In this document: positions 1 to 14,362 of the stretch, in pieces
Numbering within the stretch: the stretch's first letter is position 1
How the letters are laid out: every line of letters begins with the position of its first letter
DNA from: Trichoplax sp. H2
Lineage: Eukaryota > Placozoa > Uniplacotomia > Trichoplacea
DNA: 64,000 nt
Assembly (NCBI GenBank): GCA_003344405.1
Contig: NOWV01000085.1
Location: forward strand, 124,001-188,000
Direction: 5' to 3'
The notes under the pieces: generated by a model
Told to the model about the DNA's origin: nothing
What the model saw: only the letters and a program-made list of their open reading frames with translations
Databases searched by the model: none
Position numbers and translations under genes: made by a program

Positions 1-2229
1 GCTTATGACATATTTACATACTGTAGGACAGTAAAGCACCAATGTTAGTCAATACACTACAGTACTGTACTGGATGTACACACGCGGAGTCACGCCTCAA
101 ATCCGATAAGCGGAAGTACAGTACATACTGTACAGGAAAGTAAAACGCTTTTCGTCAATCATGACTACAGTACTGTACTGTACGTATTGCTGTCTATACT
201 GCATAGTATGCTGTACTGTATATTATACATATTGTACAGTACTGTACGGCCAGTACAGTAAACTATGATTAGAATTTCTAATCATCGGAAAGTTCAAGAG
301 TTTAGTTTCATGAAGGCATTCTGCTCTTTCATATAGTACAGTAGCTAGCGCTACTAGGGATAAAGGCTAATTCTGTTGGTTAGTATCCGTTTTCAGGTAC
401 AAATAATTCCTCAGGCAACTAGGGTCTGTAAAAAGTGCATAGTTGTACACCTCGGTAAAGTACAAAAACATGAGAGCTGCAAGCGTTGCTAATGAGTAAT
501 TACTATTTGGAAAAGGAGTTTGAGTTACTAATGCTGTTACCGTAACACGCTACTTATATGATCTTCCCAAATGTCTACACCTCAGCTCTACTGTAACAGC
601 AGCAGTTAAAAAGGCAATGCATTCGTCACGTAATACTGCAGTGGCTAATCAATCTAAGGATTAAATCATCTTAGCGAACGTTTATCATTGGCATAAGCTG
701 AATTCATTGCCTTCATCATTTTTAGAAATTGATGATGCATATCTGGTAGCTATTACCGAGTATCGAATCGTAACGTCTCCGTAATACAGATTCACGATCC
801 ACAATCACTAGACAAAGGCACGCACTACATTAGCTGAGGTTCAAGATAGAATAGTAATTTATCAAGGATAAATGTTTGCTCATTGCGTAGGTTTACATAG
901 CACGAGGTGTTGTACGTTATGATTTTAGGACAGAAGTGATCCTACATTTCCGTTTTATCGACAAACGCCAAAAAATGGAAAGTACTCTTTCGTATAAACC
1001 TACTCAACATTCGCAAAATCATTGACATTGCAGTATAGTCACCAATGCTGTCGATGTTATACAGTACAATACATTCATCCAACTGTAAGCATTCAACAAT
1101 AATCCATAGTACGGACACAATCAGTAATACAGTAGAATGGAACACAATACAATGTAACAAATCATTTGTTTTTTAGCAATCTGTTCGCTCAAGTGTAACG
1201 GCGAACAGCATCAATATTGTGTATTAAGTTTAAAAAAAAGGATATCCAAAATGATATAGTGTGTGATTTTACTGTAGAACTGCACGTTATGTTGTCTGTC
1301 AAAGCATCGCTAAAAACCGCACAGTGAAATGTGTAAATACAATTAACTTAATTAGGCAAACTATTATTACTGTACTGTCAATATCAAGGCGGAGTAGTAA
1401 TTAGAAGGTCATCTAATTACGCTTGTGTTCGGAAATGGTCGCATCATACTGTACTGATGGATGCATGATCAATGAATAGATGACAGATACAAGTCAAAGT
1501 TACATCGGAAGCAACAACAACAATACGATGCTACTAGTATATTTCATGCACTACAGTTTATGAAAGTAAGGTTTATTAATTAAATTAAATTTCATTTAAT
1601 TTATATATGCATACATACAGAACGCTGTACTGTACATATGCAGTACTGTTTTAATAGTATACGCACACATTTAATACATACGTTATTATCTCAAGTCATA
1701 TTACTGCTATTCTATACACTGTAGCATAAAATATTTTGTAGATGGATAGTTTTAAGTCCAAAGTCAGCCACATGTCGAAGAGTGTACCTTATCAAAACTC
1801 GAATCAAACGTGCTTGCACTCTTCACTCCATTTATAATTCATATTCTCTCAAGCACAGTTATCACGATCAGTTCATAAACTTCGTCATTATGATGAGCAG
1901 AGAATCGGGATACAAATTAATTATGTGATACTGTACAGACGACGGAGTGTGTGTACAGTACTATATTACTTGGACATTCAGATATGAGCAAGAAGTACTA
2001 AATAAGGCGCTTTAAAAGGATACATAATCATCTGTATAATCAAGTAACTGCAATATATTTACACTTTACACCAAACAAAAGGATAAATTTTAGCTGTAAG
2101 CCAGAATCAGTTCTTAAGCAGGCTAAGCAAGCTTAATTTTGTTGAGACTTACCTTCACGCTGATGACTTCACCCGACACGAAAATAGCGCTGCAGCAAGT
2201 ACCGCAGTATTATTTCTTCTCCTAGGGTT

Positions 2230-2855
2230 GATTACAGTACTGTACTGTACAATATTTGCAGTTCAGTAGTCAAGTTTTGCATCGGCACCGTTTATTGGTG
2301 TTTGCCTGCGTGCTTGCGTAGTTGCGTGGTCGCAACGAGGCTTCGAGTTTACGTAATTACGATGTTTTAGGGTCTCTAGAGTACAGTATCTGCAGTATGG
2401 CATGTTATATGCACGTATTAACGTATAAGCCACACCCACTATTTATTTCGGATGTGCACTACAGTGTACAGTGTACAGTATAACACATACAGTACAGTGT
2501 ACAGTACAGTACATGATGTTCTTTCAGAGAAAAACGCATTTTGAATCAATAGAAAGCGCCGCTTTCTCTTGATTAACGAAGAAAAGAAAAGAAAAATAAG
2601 TGATTCGGTAAAGGACTACAGACTGTGGTCTACAGTACAGTACAGTACAGTGATGCTGTAGTAATGTACTGTACGTACAGTACATTCCGTTTTCACAAAA
2701 ATCCTAGGTATTAAGCCGTCCAGTCTGTACTGTTCGGTGTACAGTGCTGTATCGATTAGTGAATCACTCCTCCCAAAAGTAACAGTACACTGTACTGTAC
2801 AGTTCTGTACTGTTTTCATGTTTTCACTGTACTGTACAGTACAGTACAGTACGTA
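2230..2855. repeat. TACTG/CAGTA pentamer arrays, cluster 1
   Basis: Several short arrays of the pentamer TACTG and its complement CAGTA lie at about 2231-2251, 2460-2515, 2625-2690 and 2775-2855, separated by unique sequence. Runs change strand through palindromes such as TACTGTACAGTA. Similar but smaller runs occur at 115-265 and 3110-3200. They have no coding capacity. Confidence 0.8.
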
Positions 2856-5800
2856 TGAAATAAATCTTTGTCCAAACTACTGTTCTAAATTATGGTACAA
2901 ATTATAAGATAATATTTGAATTAATTTAAATAACGCTATAACACTCGATCCCTTGATTCTCATCAACTCATGCTATTGATTACGACTACCAGTTGAGATT
3001 TGAAGACTCAGGACAATATTAACATAGTAAATTAATTAATTATAGCTGGAATTTAATGGACAGTGACGGATAAATGACTGGATAGCAATCCAGTGGGATT
3101 ACTACCGTATAGTATAGTACAGTGTGGCAGCACAGTGTTTACAGTCCAGTAAACAGTGTCTACTATAATATACTGTACTGTAATATACAGTACAGTACAG
3201 CACACTGGATCAGGTTCCGGTAAATTCTGCAACTAATGTTAAACTGTATGAGTTAGTATAGAAATAATCAGAAATACTACACTGCTGTCTAGTAAAAAAG
3301 CCAATTTTTTAACTTTTTCCTGGAAGAATTATACTGCAAATAATTAATACTTTACAATGTACATTAGCACCAAATTTTTTAATTTTTAGCTAAAATTTTA
3401 AATTCTGGAATTGGAAAGTGCCAAGGACTATTCTATTAGCCTAAAAGTCGCCGTTGTGCATGAGTACAGTATCGTGTTATCTGTGAATGTAATTACATTA
3501 ATTGGCTATTATAATGTAATGTAGTTAACAAATTGTAATTTATACTGGGAAGAACAATACTAAATTTAATTTATAGTAGTTGTTACACCAGTAACCTGGT
3601 ATAATAATAGGGAGAAAAATCTCATTTATCGTATTCCCAGAACATAACTGTAAATAACGCATATGGAACAGTATAAACAATAACACAAAAATAAACTTTG
3701 AAATTAACTTTATTGCTATGAGAGATTAAAGCAATTGAATCATAAGAATTTCTTTAAAAACAGCAGAGCTCAGCAGCGAACTCTCGTAACCATGCGTAGA
3801 TGTGGACGTAGGCATACAACATTACAGTACTGTGACTGTCTCATCCTTGCAGTTTGAAACTTACAATAAAGAGATGTATCTGTATTTACGTGATTGGTAC
3901 GTGCATTCCAAAGCGAAATTTCATGAAACTTTTTGCTACCATAACGTTGCCACTGATTATCATCACAATCATTTCAAAATATGACATAAGCATCAACTCT
4001 AGTATCAGATTTTATAGCGTAATCGTAAAAGTATGCAAATAAATATCCTGTATTGTAATTCGTAAAAATGTAGTTACGAGACTAGAAAGCAATTTTTTAC
4101 ACTGTTCATAAATCTAAACTAAATTCTCATTGTTGAATACCAATTGTAAGGTTAGTCGAGTAATCCTAAATATGACGATTCAATTAACCGAATAAGCTGG
4201 CATAAAGCTTCTGAGTTTGAGAATATTAGTCCTGAAAGAAAAATACAGACACAGTTGTTGAGATTAGCCAACAAATTCTATTAATGCATATCTAATAGAT
4301 TTAGAATAATTCATCCGCAACTTTAAGTACTAGCAACGGTCTATGAAACTGTGATACACTACGTTGTAGTACATTACAGTAGGTGGAACATCGTATGAAT
4401 AGACTACAATCGCGTCATTTTAATATTCCGAAATTTATCACCCTTACATTCTCATCATAGCGATCATAAATACATACTCTGCTTCGTAAAATAAGATAGC
4501 AATAGTGCTACACCCTGTATATACAGTATTATCCGAATCTGCTCGGTCCACTAACAACTATAGCAGGGTTAGTAAGAGTCGTTGGTTTGGTAAATTATCA
4601 CTTGGTTATTAAACACAAAATCAGATCGTTTAGCGGTGATAGCTTAAAGTGGCACGCAAGTGCTAAATAATTAAATACGATTATGGGAAAGACGTTACAG
4701 GGTTGTATGTTATATAAATTCTGATGTGTAATATACTATCAAAAGATACTACTGTAGAAAATTTCAATATAGATTCTAAGCTGTTAATCCATTCACTACA
4801 ACAAGCAACATCTTGCTACGACTTATAAAAATTTACTGTTCTGATAAAGTCATGAAAATTCGTATTGACGTATGTTTCAAATTCTGTTCTTGATTCTGTC
4901 TTTATAAAGTTATTACTGCATTGCAAGCAATTACCTATAATTTACCATTTAACTCATTTATGATCTAAAAATCGAAGCTAATGGTTTAAGAACAATAACT
5001 ATATACTTAAGACCAGTGATAAGGTAACTATATACATTAATGTGTTAATAGTAAGCAAATGTGAGAGCATATTAGTAAGGATAGCGCATTTAAGGTACCG
5101 TACGTTGTAGCGCTGAAAACTAGTAACAATTTGTAATGATTTAATAAAAATAGAAGAAATACAATCCCTTATAAAGCCAATACAAACGGGTATCTTTACG
5201 TAATTTGTATGGAACTTACATTTTTTCAAGGTAAATTACAAACGACCAGAACTTGTACTACCGGCTCTATAAGCCGCTCTAGAGTTTTCGTACTTCTGCC
5301 ATATCGAAATTAAGAGTGTAAAGCCATACATACCAGCAGCAATGTAGCAATTTCTGAAAAAGCAAGAAATCTTGATTAGTAAACATAATTAGCTATGGCA
5401 ACTATAATCTCTTGCTATCGCAATGGTATTTTATGCAACGCATTGATGAACATTTTAGATTTTTAATGGTTATTAAGTGCATAAATAAAAAAATTGGCCA
5501 AATCATTCATATGGTCATTACATTACTCGGTCGAACATAATACGAAGTTCGCATACACTTTAATTTGCAAAATATAAGGCATTGATGATACTATAATCTG
5601 CAGCTGGTGTGGCATGATGAACAGAGATCCAGCATTCATTGATCATGGTGCTATAATTTACCGCGTAGTATGAATACAAAGTCAACGCATCCGTTGATGT
5701 GCGTATTAAATTTAAACTCTACCGTATAGTACTGGTATCAGTCGCATCACATACATACTGCAGTCCAGGCAAATTGTGCAACCATATGTCGCAAATAAAT

Positions 5801-7549
5801 TACCATCTTTCCGATCAGCGATACTACCAGTGCGAGGTATTTGCACTAAACAACTATTTCATGGTACTGATTTACTTATTTTAAATGCAAAGTCTTTCTT
5901 TCGACATTAGATTATATAATCTCGTAGTTGTTTCTCGTGATACTGTGTAAAGTACGGTACAATTTGAGTTATTGTACAGTAGTTATCGGAAGTAATATCT
6001 CGTAATGCAGCGAATATTATACATGATGCTAAATACTGGTACACCCACACGGAATTATTAGTACGTATAGTACTTTAATATTAGCGGTGAAGTGTGTGCT
6101 GCATATTCAATTTTTTAGAATGTCTGCTACATTTTATACAGGCTACTTTCGACTTCTTCGCGCTACGACTATGTAATCATATATAAATATCCGCTAAAAT
6201 ATCATAGATTGGTATGATGTACAGTATACCAAACCTTAAGAAAGACATTTTACTGCGTTATACCCCGTATACAGCCAGGAAGGATTAACTGTACCATATA
6301 AAGACAATCAAGTATTCTCTAGAGCATATGCACTGCGAATACAAGTGAAATTCGGGCCAAGCTATAATTATATTGCTGTATACAGATATTATTTTTCCAT
6401 TTAAAGATGATCAATACCCCTTTACTATAGAGGTAAAGGCATAACAGAGGACTATTTTACAGCAGATGCTATCGCATGGATAGTCTGGCGTGCTTTAGTT
6501 AATAAATGATATCATTTATGGGAGATATTCAGGCCAATTTTAGAATACGTATACGTACTTGTGTTGAGGTGAAGGACGTTCTACGCTATTACAGTCATTT
6601 GAACAACTAATTCGACTAATCTTCGGATAACTCTGCGAACTGTTAAGAGATGATTCGACGTGTGGAAGGGTAGTGTTTAGTAACTAATTGAAACGCTTCA
6701 ATTGATCCGGCGACAGAGTTGGTATCGCCTAAGTGTTCATTTCTTTTAAACTTTTTACTGAATAAATCGTCAACGTGTAGCAGGTATCAGTACTGTATCC
6801 CTATCCCATAGGTAATTGTTCGTTATGCTATGATCAAGCATCATGATATAAAAAAAGTAATAATTAGCTAATCGAAAATATTAAGACCGTCAATCGCACC
6901 ATCATTAACGATCACTTTTAACGTGTTTGTCTCACATTTAGCTTCTTATTCTACTGTAGGATCGATGGTTAAATTTCGATGACAAGAAGTAATCCGTACG
7001 GTATTGCAATTACAGTTACTCTACTGACATCAATTACGTAGTGACTATCATAAAAGCTATCATAGACTAACATTCTGTTTGGATGCCTTTTATATTGTTT
7101 AACTTACGTCGCAGTTTGATCCCATCCATCCTCATCGACATCTTCAGATACAGTGACGGCACGAGTTTGGAAAAAAATACCGAGAATAATCTAATAATGG
7201 GATATAAAAATGGTGAGGAAAGCATCTGGAAAAAAAGTTCAACCATGAAATTGGGCTGACATATGATAGGAACATTCAACATGAATATTGTACGCCTGTT
7301 GTAGAAATCGTACCAGCATTACAATCCCCCAAATGCTTAGAACAAAGCAGCAGTTGGAGCATTTAGGCCCACAGAATCGATATACCATGATTGGAATATT
7401 GTTTTGAAGCAGCGATGGATCGGAAATTCAAGAGTACTAGAATATGTCGTTGATTACGGCGTACTCGATCGTCCAAGCCGTTGAACGTCAACAGCAAGAT
7501 CAAGATGGAATGAAATGATACTCATCGCCGCGACGATTGAGCATATTTT

Positions 7550-7775
7550 AGTACAGTATTGGTACGTACATTACGGTCGACAGTCCAGTACTGTACTGTA
7601 CTGGCCACAGTATGTCACATGCCCAGTGATGTAATACTGCAGTATACTGTACGTTATGTATTGTCCACTGTCAGTACAGTACAGTACAGTATACTGTAGG
7701 GGGTACTGTGATTCTTCTTTGACTCTTGTACAGTGTACAGTGTACGCTGTACAGTATACCGTACTGTACTGTACG
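7550..7775. repeat. TACTG/CAGTA pentamer arrays upstream of the aminopeptidase
   Basis: A cluster of strand-switching TACTG/CAGTA units, with variant units containing ACACTG, ends about 650 bp upstream of the aminopeptidase start codon. It contains several perfect palindromes centred on GTAC. It belongs to the same family as the other pentamer clusters in the window. Confidence 0.8.
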
Positions 7776-8430
7776 GTGTGAGCCAGTTCTCTTTAGAGTG
7801 CTATTAGGCAAAATAAATTGTAGTAAAACTGCAAAATTTGCCTAAACTTCTATACCTACAGATAGATGAAGGAACTATTCAGCTTTATATTCGTATAATT
7901 CTTATTACATTTTGATTCACACTCGTGATTTTAGGATACCTTAAAGTACTCTGATTCGAACTGGTTCACACTGTACAGTACAGCAACCACTTTTCTTTTC
8001 TACCGACTGCAGTATTAGAGACCTTATCGCTACATCATGTGACAGTCACTAGTGCACGTTCGTGCGGTACGTCTTTCTACTGAAGTCATCCGCCATCACG
8101 GACGGACGACGATACGGCAACCAAAGCTCTCTGAATAGAGGGGTGTGTAGTGTAACGTGCGCTTGACCCTACTCTGCAACTTCAATTAGTATAGCAGAAG
8201 TTGATGCTAGTGTAGTACTATGACTACTGTAGACTGGCTGGATGCGTTGCAGTACTGCATGGGGAAGTTTAAATCGATTTCAGTACAGTAGTACAGGACA
8301 CCCAGCTGAAATCGGTATCGTTACACTGTTACAGTAATCTGTATGGTCGCTTGAAGGCCAATCTGAGGTGTCACATACGACACAACGCGTCTTTACTTTA
8401 GCCATCTGAAAGGGAGAAGTCCTTATTTCT

Positions 8431-11400
8431 ATGCGATTCTTCCTGAAAAGAACCTTTACTACCTTGGCAGCGTTATCCTCAGGCGGTATGGCTAATATAA
8501 AGAAATTACCGTTCTCACGTTTACCCAAAGCTGTTATTCCTGTTCATTATGCTTTGGAAATCAAACCAAATTTGAAGACATTCAAATTCAATGGACGAGT
8601 GGTTGTTGATACCAAGGTAAGAACAGTCCAGTAGAATGCCAAAAATGCACAGTGAAAGGTCGAATTCAAACGCCACTATCGCTTATGGCTTGATACATTA
8701 ACCAATTGTAAGACAAACTAGTATGACTGTTAGCAGTCTAGAGATATGCAAATATGCTTGGATTTAGTGTGGGTACAAATTTTGGGGGTACTGTCAAAGA
8801 TCAGCGTGTTCTTAACAAGAGTACTGCTCTTTTTTCTTAGTCTTGGCCTTTTAGTTATGGCTTAGTAAAAGCTGACAGTACGTGTAGACGTCAGTGTGTT
8901 GTTTTAGAAATTCACGGCACTGAGATGATTTGACAATTTATACCAACCATAAATACGTATACGGACTGTACTAGGGATTAATCCAAAACAGACACTTGTT
9001 ATTTGGACAAGTATACGTGTCATAGATCTGCTCATGCCTCAGATCGAAAGTTGTATCGTAGTAGTGAATTAAGTTGTTTTTGAAGAAGTTACTGTAATTA
9101 CCTGGTGAGGAGAATACTTGCAGTGACTTTGTCAGTCCGGTTAATAGCAGTGCAAGATATACGAAAGTTGTACAGTACTGTAGTTGTGAATTACGTTGTT
9201 TTTAAAGAAGTTACTGTAATTACCCGGTAACGAGACTATTTGCCTGCAGTGACTTTTACGGTTAACAGCAGTGCAAGATATACGAAAGTTGTACTGTAGT
9301 TGTGAATTACATTGTTTTTCAATAAGTTACTGTAAGTACCCGGTAAGGAGGCTATTTGCAGTGACTCTTACGGTTAACAGCAGTGTAAGATATACTCCAT
9401 GCGTATCAGTGATAGCAACAACTAAGCTTTAGCTAAAATACGATCAGTAGCTACCTATCACTGTTGCAATTATAATCATTATATCTTTGTAGTATGAGAC
9501 TTCTTTAGTGATCATAGTGGAACAATTACCAGTATTTATACGGTACCCGTATTTTAGGACGAGGACAGAGTCCGTTTACATCCTTTATTACTCATCTATT
9601 TTTTAGACTATAATTACCAAAATGATACAATTTCATTGCATTGGATTAAAATCCACTTGAATGACTTACTGATAAACCTAATTACAGGTAAACGAAGAAA
9701 CTGATGAAATTCTTATCAATTCTGCTGATATCGAAATTCTACGTGCTTCGTTCAACAGTGTAGAAAGTGAGTCCAAGCGTAACTTGTGTAAATGTTAATA
9801 ATTGCTACGAGTTTAAAAAGTACGATACTTGGAGGTTGATTGCTAGGAAGCAATATAATGTTTTGCGCGTATACTAACTGCACAATATATATACACTAGA
9901 AATAATTACCAGCATTAATTATAATAATAAATATTTCTAATACATGTATTTATATATCTTGTAACCTACAGTTGCCAATGGAATAAGAGTGACTTCTATT
10001 TACTAACATGAGTTTCAATTACAATATTTTAAGGCTCTAATATTACCTATCATGAGACTGATGAGACGGTATCGATTAAGTACCCGCAGAAACTTGCCAA
10101 GGGTGATGGAAAATTAATGATTGATTACGTTGGTATTTTGAATGACAAGATGAAAGGCTTTTACCGAAGTAAATTTACGGCGGTTGATGGATCTGAACGA
10201 TATGTAGCCGTTACTCAATTCGAGGTAATTATACATTGTATAAATTTGATCAGTATATTATAATTTGAAATTAATAAAATTGCTAAACTTAAACATGTAC
10301 CCTATCTTTACAAGTCTACGGATGCAAGGCGAGCCCTGCCATGCTGGGATGAACCCGCAATTAAAGCGACTTTCGATGTGACGATGATTGTACCTAAGGA
10401 CAAAGTGGCTCTTTCTAATATGGTAACTAATTCGTTTACTGATTGTCGACCCATATTATGTAGTACATTGAAATTGAGAAAAGCTATGCTGTATTTTGCT
10501 TACACGTAAATAATTCGAATTCAATCCTTAAATATTTTATACGAAAACTATATTAGTAATACGATTCATTCTTAATTACAGAATGCAGAGATAGAAGAGC
10601 CTTTGCAGGAAGGTCGAACCACTCTAGAGTTAGATCGTGAAACGGAAAATATTTCTGATCTAAAAGTCATAAAATTCGCTAAGACGCCAATAATGTCGAC
10701 ATATCTCTTAGCTTTTGTTGTCGGTGACTTCGAATATGTTGAAGCTAGATCTGCCGATGGCGTATTAGTACGTGTTTACGCCCCAATTGGTAAAAAGGAC
10801 CAAGGAAAATTTGCGTTAGATGTTGCTGTTAAAACTCTTCCTTTTTACAAAGATTATTTCAACATACCGTATCCACTACCCAAAATTGATCTTATTGCCA
10901 TTGCCGATTTTGCCGCCGGAGCTATGGAAAATTGGGGTCTTGTTACTTATCGAGAAACAGCCCTACTGATTGATCCTGTAAACTCATCTTCTTCCAACAA
11001 ACAATGGGTAGCAATTGTTGTCGGCCACGAACTGGCTCATCAGTGGTTTGGCAACCTTGTAACTATGGAGTGGTGGACTCATTTATGGTTAAACGAAGGC
11101 TTTGCTTCATGGATTGAGTACCTATGCGTTGACCATTGCTTCCCTGAATGGGATATTTGGACTCAATTTCTTGTGATGGATTCGGCTAGAGCATTAGAAT
11201 TGGATTCGTTAAATAACAGCCACCCAATTGAGGTGCCGGTTGGTCACCCCTCAGAAGTTGATGAGATCTTTGATGCAATCTCCTATCAGAAAGGATCATC
11301 GATTATTGCTATGCTGCATGATTTTCTAGGAGATGATGGCTTCCGTTCTGGTTTGAATCATTACTTAGAAAAATTTAAGTATTCTAACGCACAGACGGAA

Positions 11401-12729
11401 GACTTATGGGAATCACTCGAAGGTGCAACTCAAAAGCCCGTAAATAAAGTTATGAGTTCGTGGACCCGTCAAATGGGCTATCCTGTAGTATCAGTTTCCG
11501 CGAAGCATTCTGGTCAATCCGTAGAGCTTGAAATATCTCAATCTAAATTTTGTGCTGACGGCCAACTTGACTCTAGCCACGAAAATTACGAGTGGTTGAT
11601 ACCTATGGTGATTGCGAATGGTTCTAATAATAAACAACCTGTTAAGATCATTCTTGATGAAAAGTCAAAATCTGTCACATTACAAGATGTTAAACAGGAC
11701 GATTGGGTAAAAATCAATTTTGGACAATTTGGATTTTATCGTGTCCGCTATACTTCCGACATGTTACTCAAACTTGTTCCAGCGGTAGCTAATAAGGTGT
11801 TAAGTCCACGAGATCGTCTAGGCCTGCAGAATGATACTTTTGCTCTAACTAAAGCTGGACTCTTAAATACTACTGATTATCTTGATTTACTGCAAGCTTT
11901 TTCTAAAGAAGATAATTATACCGTTTGGAGTGATATCATCGGAAACTTTGGTTCAATTATAAGTTTGATGGAGTACGCAAATCTCACGGATGGCTTTAAA
12001 GCTGTAGGTATTGAATTACTGACAGACATAGTCAAGACATTAGGATGGGAAATGAAGGCTAATGAAAAGCACACAGATGGCTTACTGCGCAGCCTAGCAG
12101 TATTACACTTAGGTAGATTTGGTCATACTGAGACCATGGCAGAAGCAAAATCAAAATTCGCAGCACATTTGGACGGTACTAAAGCTATAGACCCAGATTT
12201 GCGAAGTGCTATCTACAAAGTCATACTTTCTGAAGGAGACGAAACAACCTTCAATGCTTTACTTAAGCTTATTGATACAACGGATTTGCAAGAAGAAAAG
12301 ATGCGTGTTATGGTTTCGCTAGGGGCAGCAAATGGAGAACATTTGCTATCTCGAGCTTTAGAATTTGCTATGTCTGACAAAGTAAGATCTCAGGACAAGG
12401 TTTTCATCATCGAAAGTATTGCCAGAAGTGGTAAAATTGGTAGACAGCTCACATGGAATTTTATGAAGCAAAATTGGGATAAATTGAACAGCATTTACCA
12501 AGGAGGCTTTTTGCTGTCAAGGCTAATCAAAGGCTGTTTAAGCGGTTTTGCCGGGGAAGAATTTTCAGCGGATATAAGGGAATTTTTCAGCACGAAGAGT
12601 GTTCCTGCAGCGGAACGTACGATTGAACAAGTGATTGAAAGTATTGAATTAAATACAAAGTGGCTATCGCGCGATGTTTCATCTGTCACTTCGTGGATGC
12701 AAAATAAGAACTACATTCCTTCGAAATAA
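8431..12729 (+). CDS. NPEPPS: Puromycin-sensitive aminopeptidase (M1 metallopeptidase)
   Basis: This is a cytosolic zinc aminopeptidase that removes N-terminal residues from peptides, including proteasome products. The exons are 8431-8616, 9688-9766, 10034-10224, 10315-10422 and 10582-12729, all GT-AG and phase-consistent, encoding 903 aa (human form 919 aa). The substrate motif GAMEN is at residues 301-305. The zinc site is HELAH at 337-341 with the third ligand Glu360, 18 residues after His341, and the block continues WFGNLVTMEWW. The C-terminal half is the helical ERAP1-C-like domain. The start at 8431 follows an in-frame TGA at 8407. A second in-frame Met at 8488 lines up with the short-form start of the vertebrate enzyme, and the 19 residues before it are basic and hydrophobic, like a mitochondrial or alternative leader. 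The huge last exon (2148 nt) contrasts with the short upstream exons. All catalytic residues are present, so it should be active. Confidence 0.95.
9064..9395. repeat. ~120-bp tandem repeat, three units, in aminopeptidase intron 1
   Basis: Three diverged tandem units start near 9064, 9186 and 9302, each beginning GTGAATTA and ending near GCAAGATATAC. The units share an internal block with GAAGTTACTGTAA, TACCCGGTAA and GGTTAACAGCAGTG. The spacing is 122 and 116 bp. It is entirely intronic and has no open frame across the units. Confidence 0.8.
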
Positions 12730-14268
12730 GACTATCTTGTAACAGGAAATGTTATTCAGATGAGCATTGATAGATTTAATTTCGCCTTAGTAGGCCTTTT
12801 TACTAGTTTTGACCTGAAAACATTCAGTACCCTATTGTGTTTATCTATTCACGTAATAATAGACTCCTTCTATTGTGCCAACTATATTAAATATATGAAA
12901 TTTATATAACGCATTGGTGTCTTAATTCATGGAAGCTCGCTCGTAATGGTGGATGTGAAAATTTGAGGAAAAGGAAATTGCTTAATAAATTATCCTTTTG
13001 ATACTTAATGTTATATGCAAGTACTCATTCTAGTATGACGATTATATACGTAAGCTAAGAAATAATTTAAATTTGAAACTTTCGCCCCTGTGAAGTTCAC
13101 AATGAATGAAATCAATTTTGAACCGTGGTACCTGAAGATACCAATTCACAATAACAGAGCAAATTATAGCTTTCCATATTCCCGGCGGGGGTTCTACTAT
13201 ATCGCTAGAAAAGTTTATTGGCCTTTTATTCTTACTAGTTCTTCAACTACAGTAGATCTGAAATTGTCTTTTATTGCTGTAGCACTTAATTCTTAAGTTA
13301 ATGAAATTCCTTGCGATATAATATATATGAAATTAATAGTTACAGAATATTAAACAATGTAGCAATCTCTGTTAGCAAGATGTAATCTAGAAACAGTTAA
13401 TTAACTACATTGACAATCTTCTATCGATTCTTACAATTTATATTTGATCCCTGCATACAGTACAATACCGTAAATTTCGTGAAAACGAGTGGACTCAGTT
13501 ACGGATATACAAGATATAGCGCTATGACAAGCTTACATAGCGATATATTTGCTTAGCAATGTATATCTTGTTTTGCATATTCAGTAAGTGTAGCTATCCA
13601 CATACGTATTAGCATTCCTGTGGTAACAAGTTTCGCCACGTTATGAGCAAAACGAGAAACTATCCTTACGATAGTGGCGATGTCGCTGATCGTTGCTTGT
13701 TGAATTTTTAAGACGTATCAAACAAATTATACAATATTTACCATATAAATTTATATTTCAGTTCATTTATTCTACAGTAACAGAGCAATGCACCCTATTT
13801 AGGTAGAAATACAGTAGTAATAGCTAAAAATATAAATATATCTCAGTTAATTTTACTTTCATCACTATCTTAAAAATTTAGAGCAATTCCAAGGTTGCAT
13901 TTGCATTTCTAATGTCCATCAGTGAGTAATTCCTTAGCTAGATTCAAATCTAACCAGAATAATAGTAAAAATTTATAGATAGAGCTATTCGGCGGGTAAT
14001 ATTTCTGATGATTGAAATAAAGTGCTGGGCTTCAATCATTCTGTGATCGTTTCTTGCGGCCTAATTCCTTGTGTTTCATTCTTCTCTCGTTCAAATACTC
14101 CATGCGCTTTCTGTCCAGGTGTCTTTTAGTTAGAATAAACGCTGTTACCCCACTGGTCATAGCAAAAGCCCTAGAAAAGATTTTAATTTTTTTTAAAATG
14201 AAATACGTATATTTATATAGAATGTGTCTATCTACAACACCTGTTCAAAAAATGCAACTAAATATCAA

Positions 14269-14362
14269 GAATCTGTTACGTGGAAGTTCTTACGCTCTTA
14301 CATGCAATTATAAATATTAGTAATCTGTTAAGTAGAAGTTCTTACGCTCTTACATGTAATTT
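14269..14362. repeat. Two-unit tandem repeat, ~54 bp
   Basis: Two adjacent copies share AATCTGTTA, GGAAGTTC/AGAAGTTC and TTACGCTCTTACATG with a few substitutions. It is non-coding and lies between the aminopeptidase and AAMP genes. Confidence 0.75.

Larger units (their letters stand above)
1..8430. other. Long gene-poor intergenic region
   Basis: No exon series, conserved domain or RNA gene could be recognised on either strand. Open frames are all under about 90 codons and look like chance frames in AT-rich sequence. The region holds scattered TACTG/CAGTA arrays (listed separately) and otherwise unstructured AT-rich DNA, notably from 3200 to 7540. The last 400 bases are the probable promoter side of the aminopeptidase gene at 8431. 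A short exon of a gene lying to the left of the window cannot be excluded. Confidence 0.6.

Noticed and set aside
13090-13296. 68-codon frame downstream of the aminopeptidase
   Set aside because: No family resemblance, no splice partners and a position in the likely 3' flank; treated as chance.
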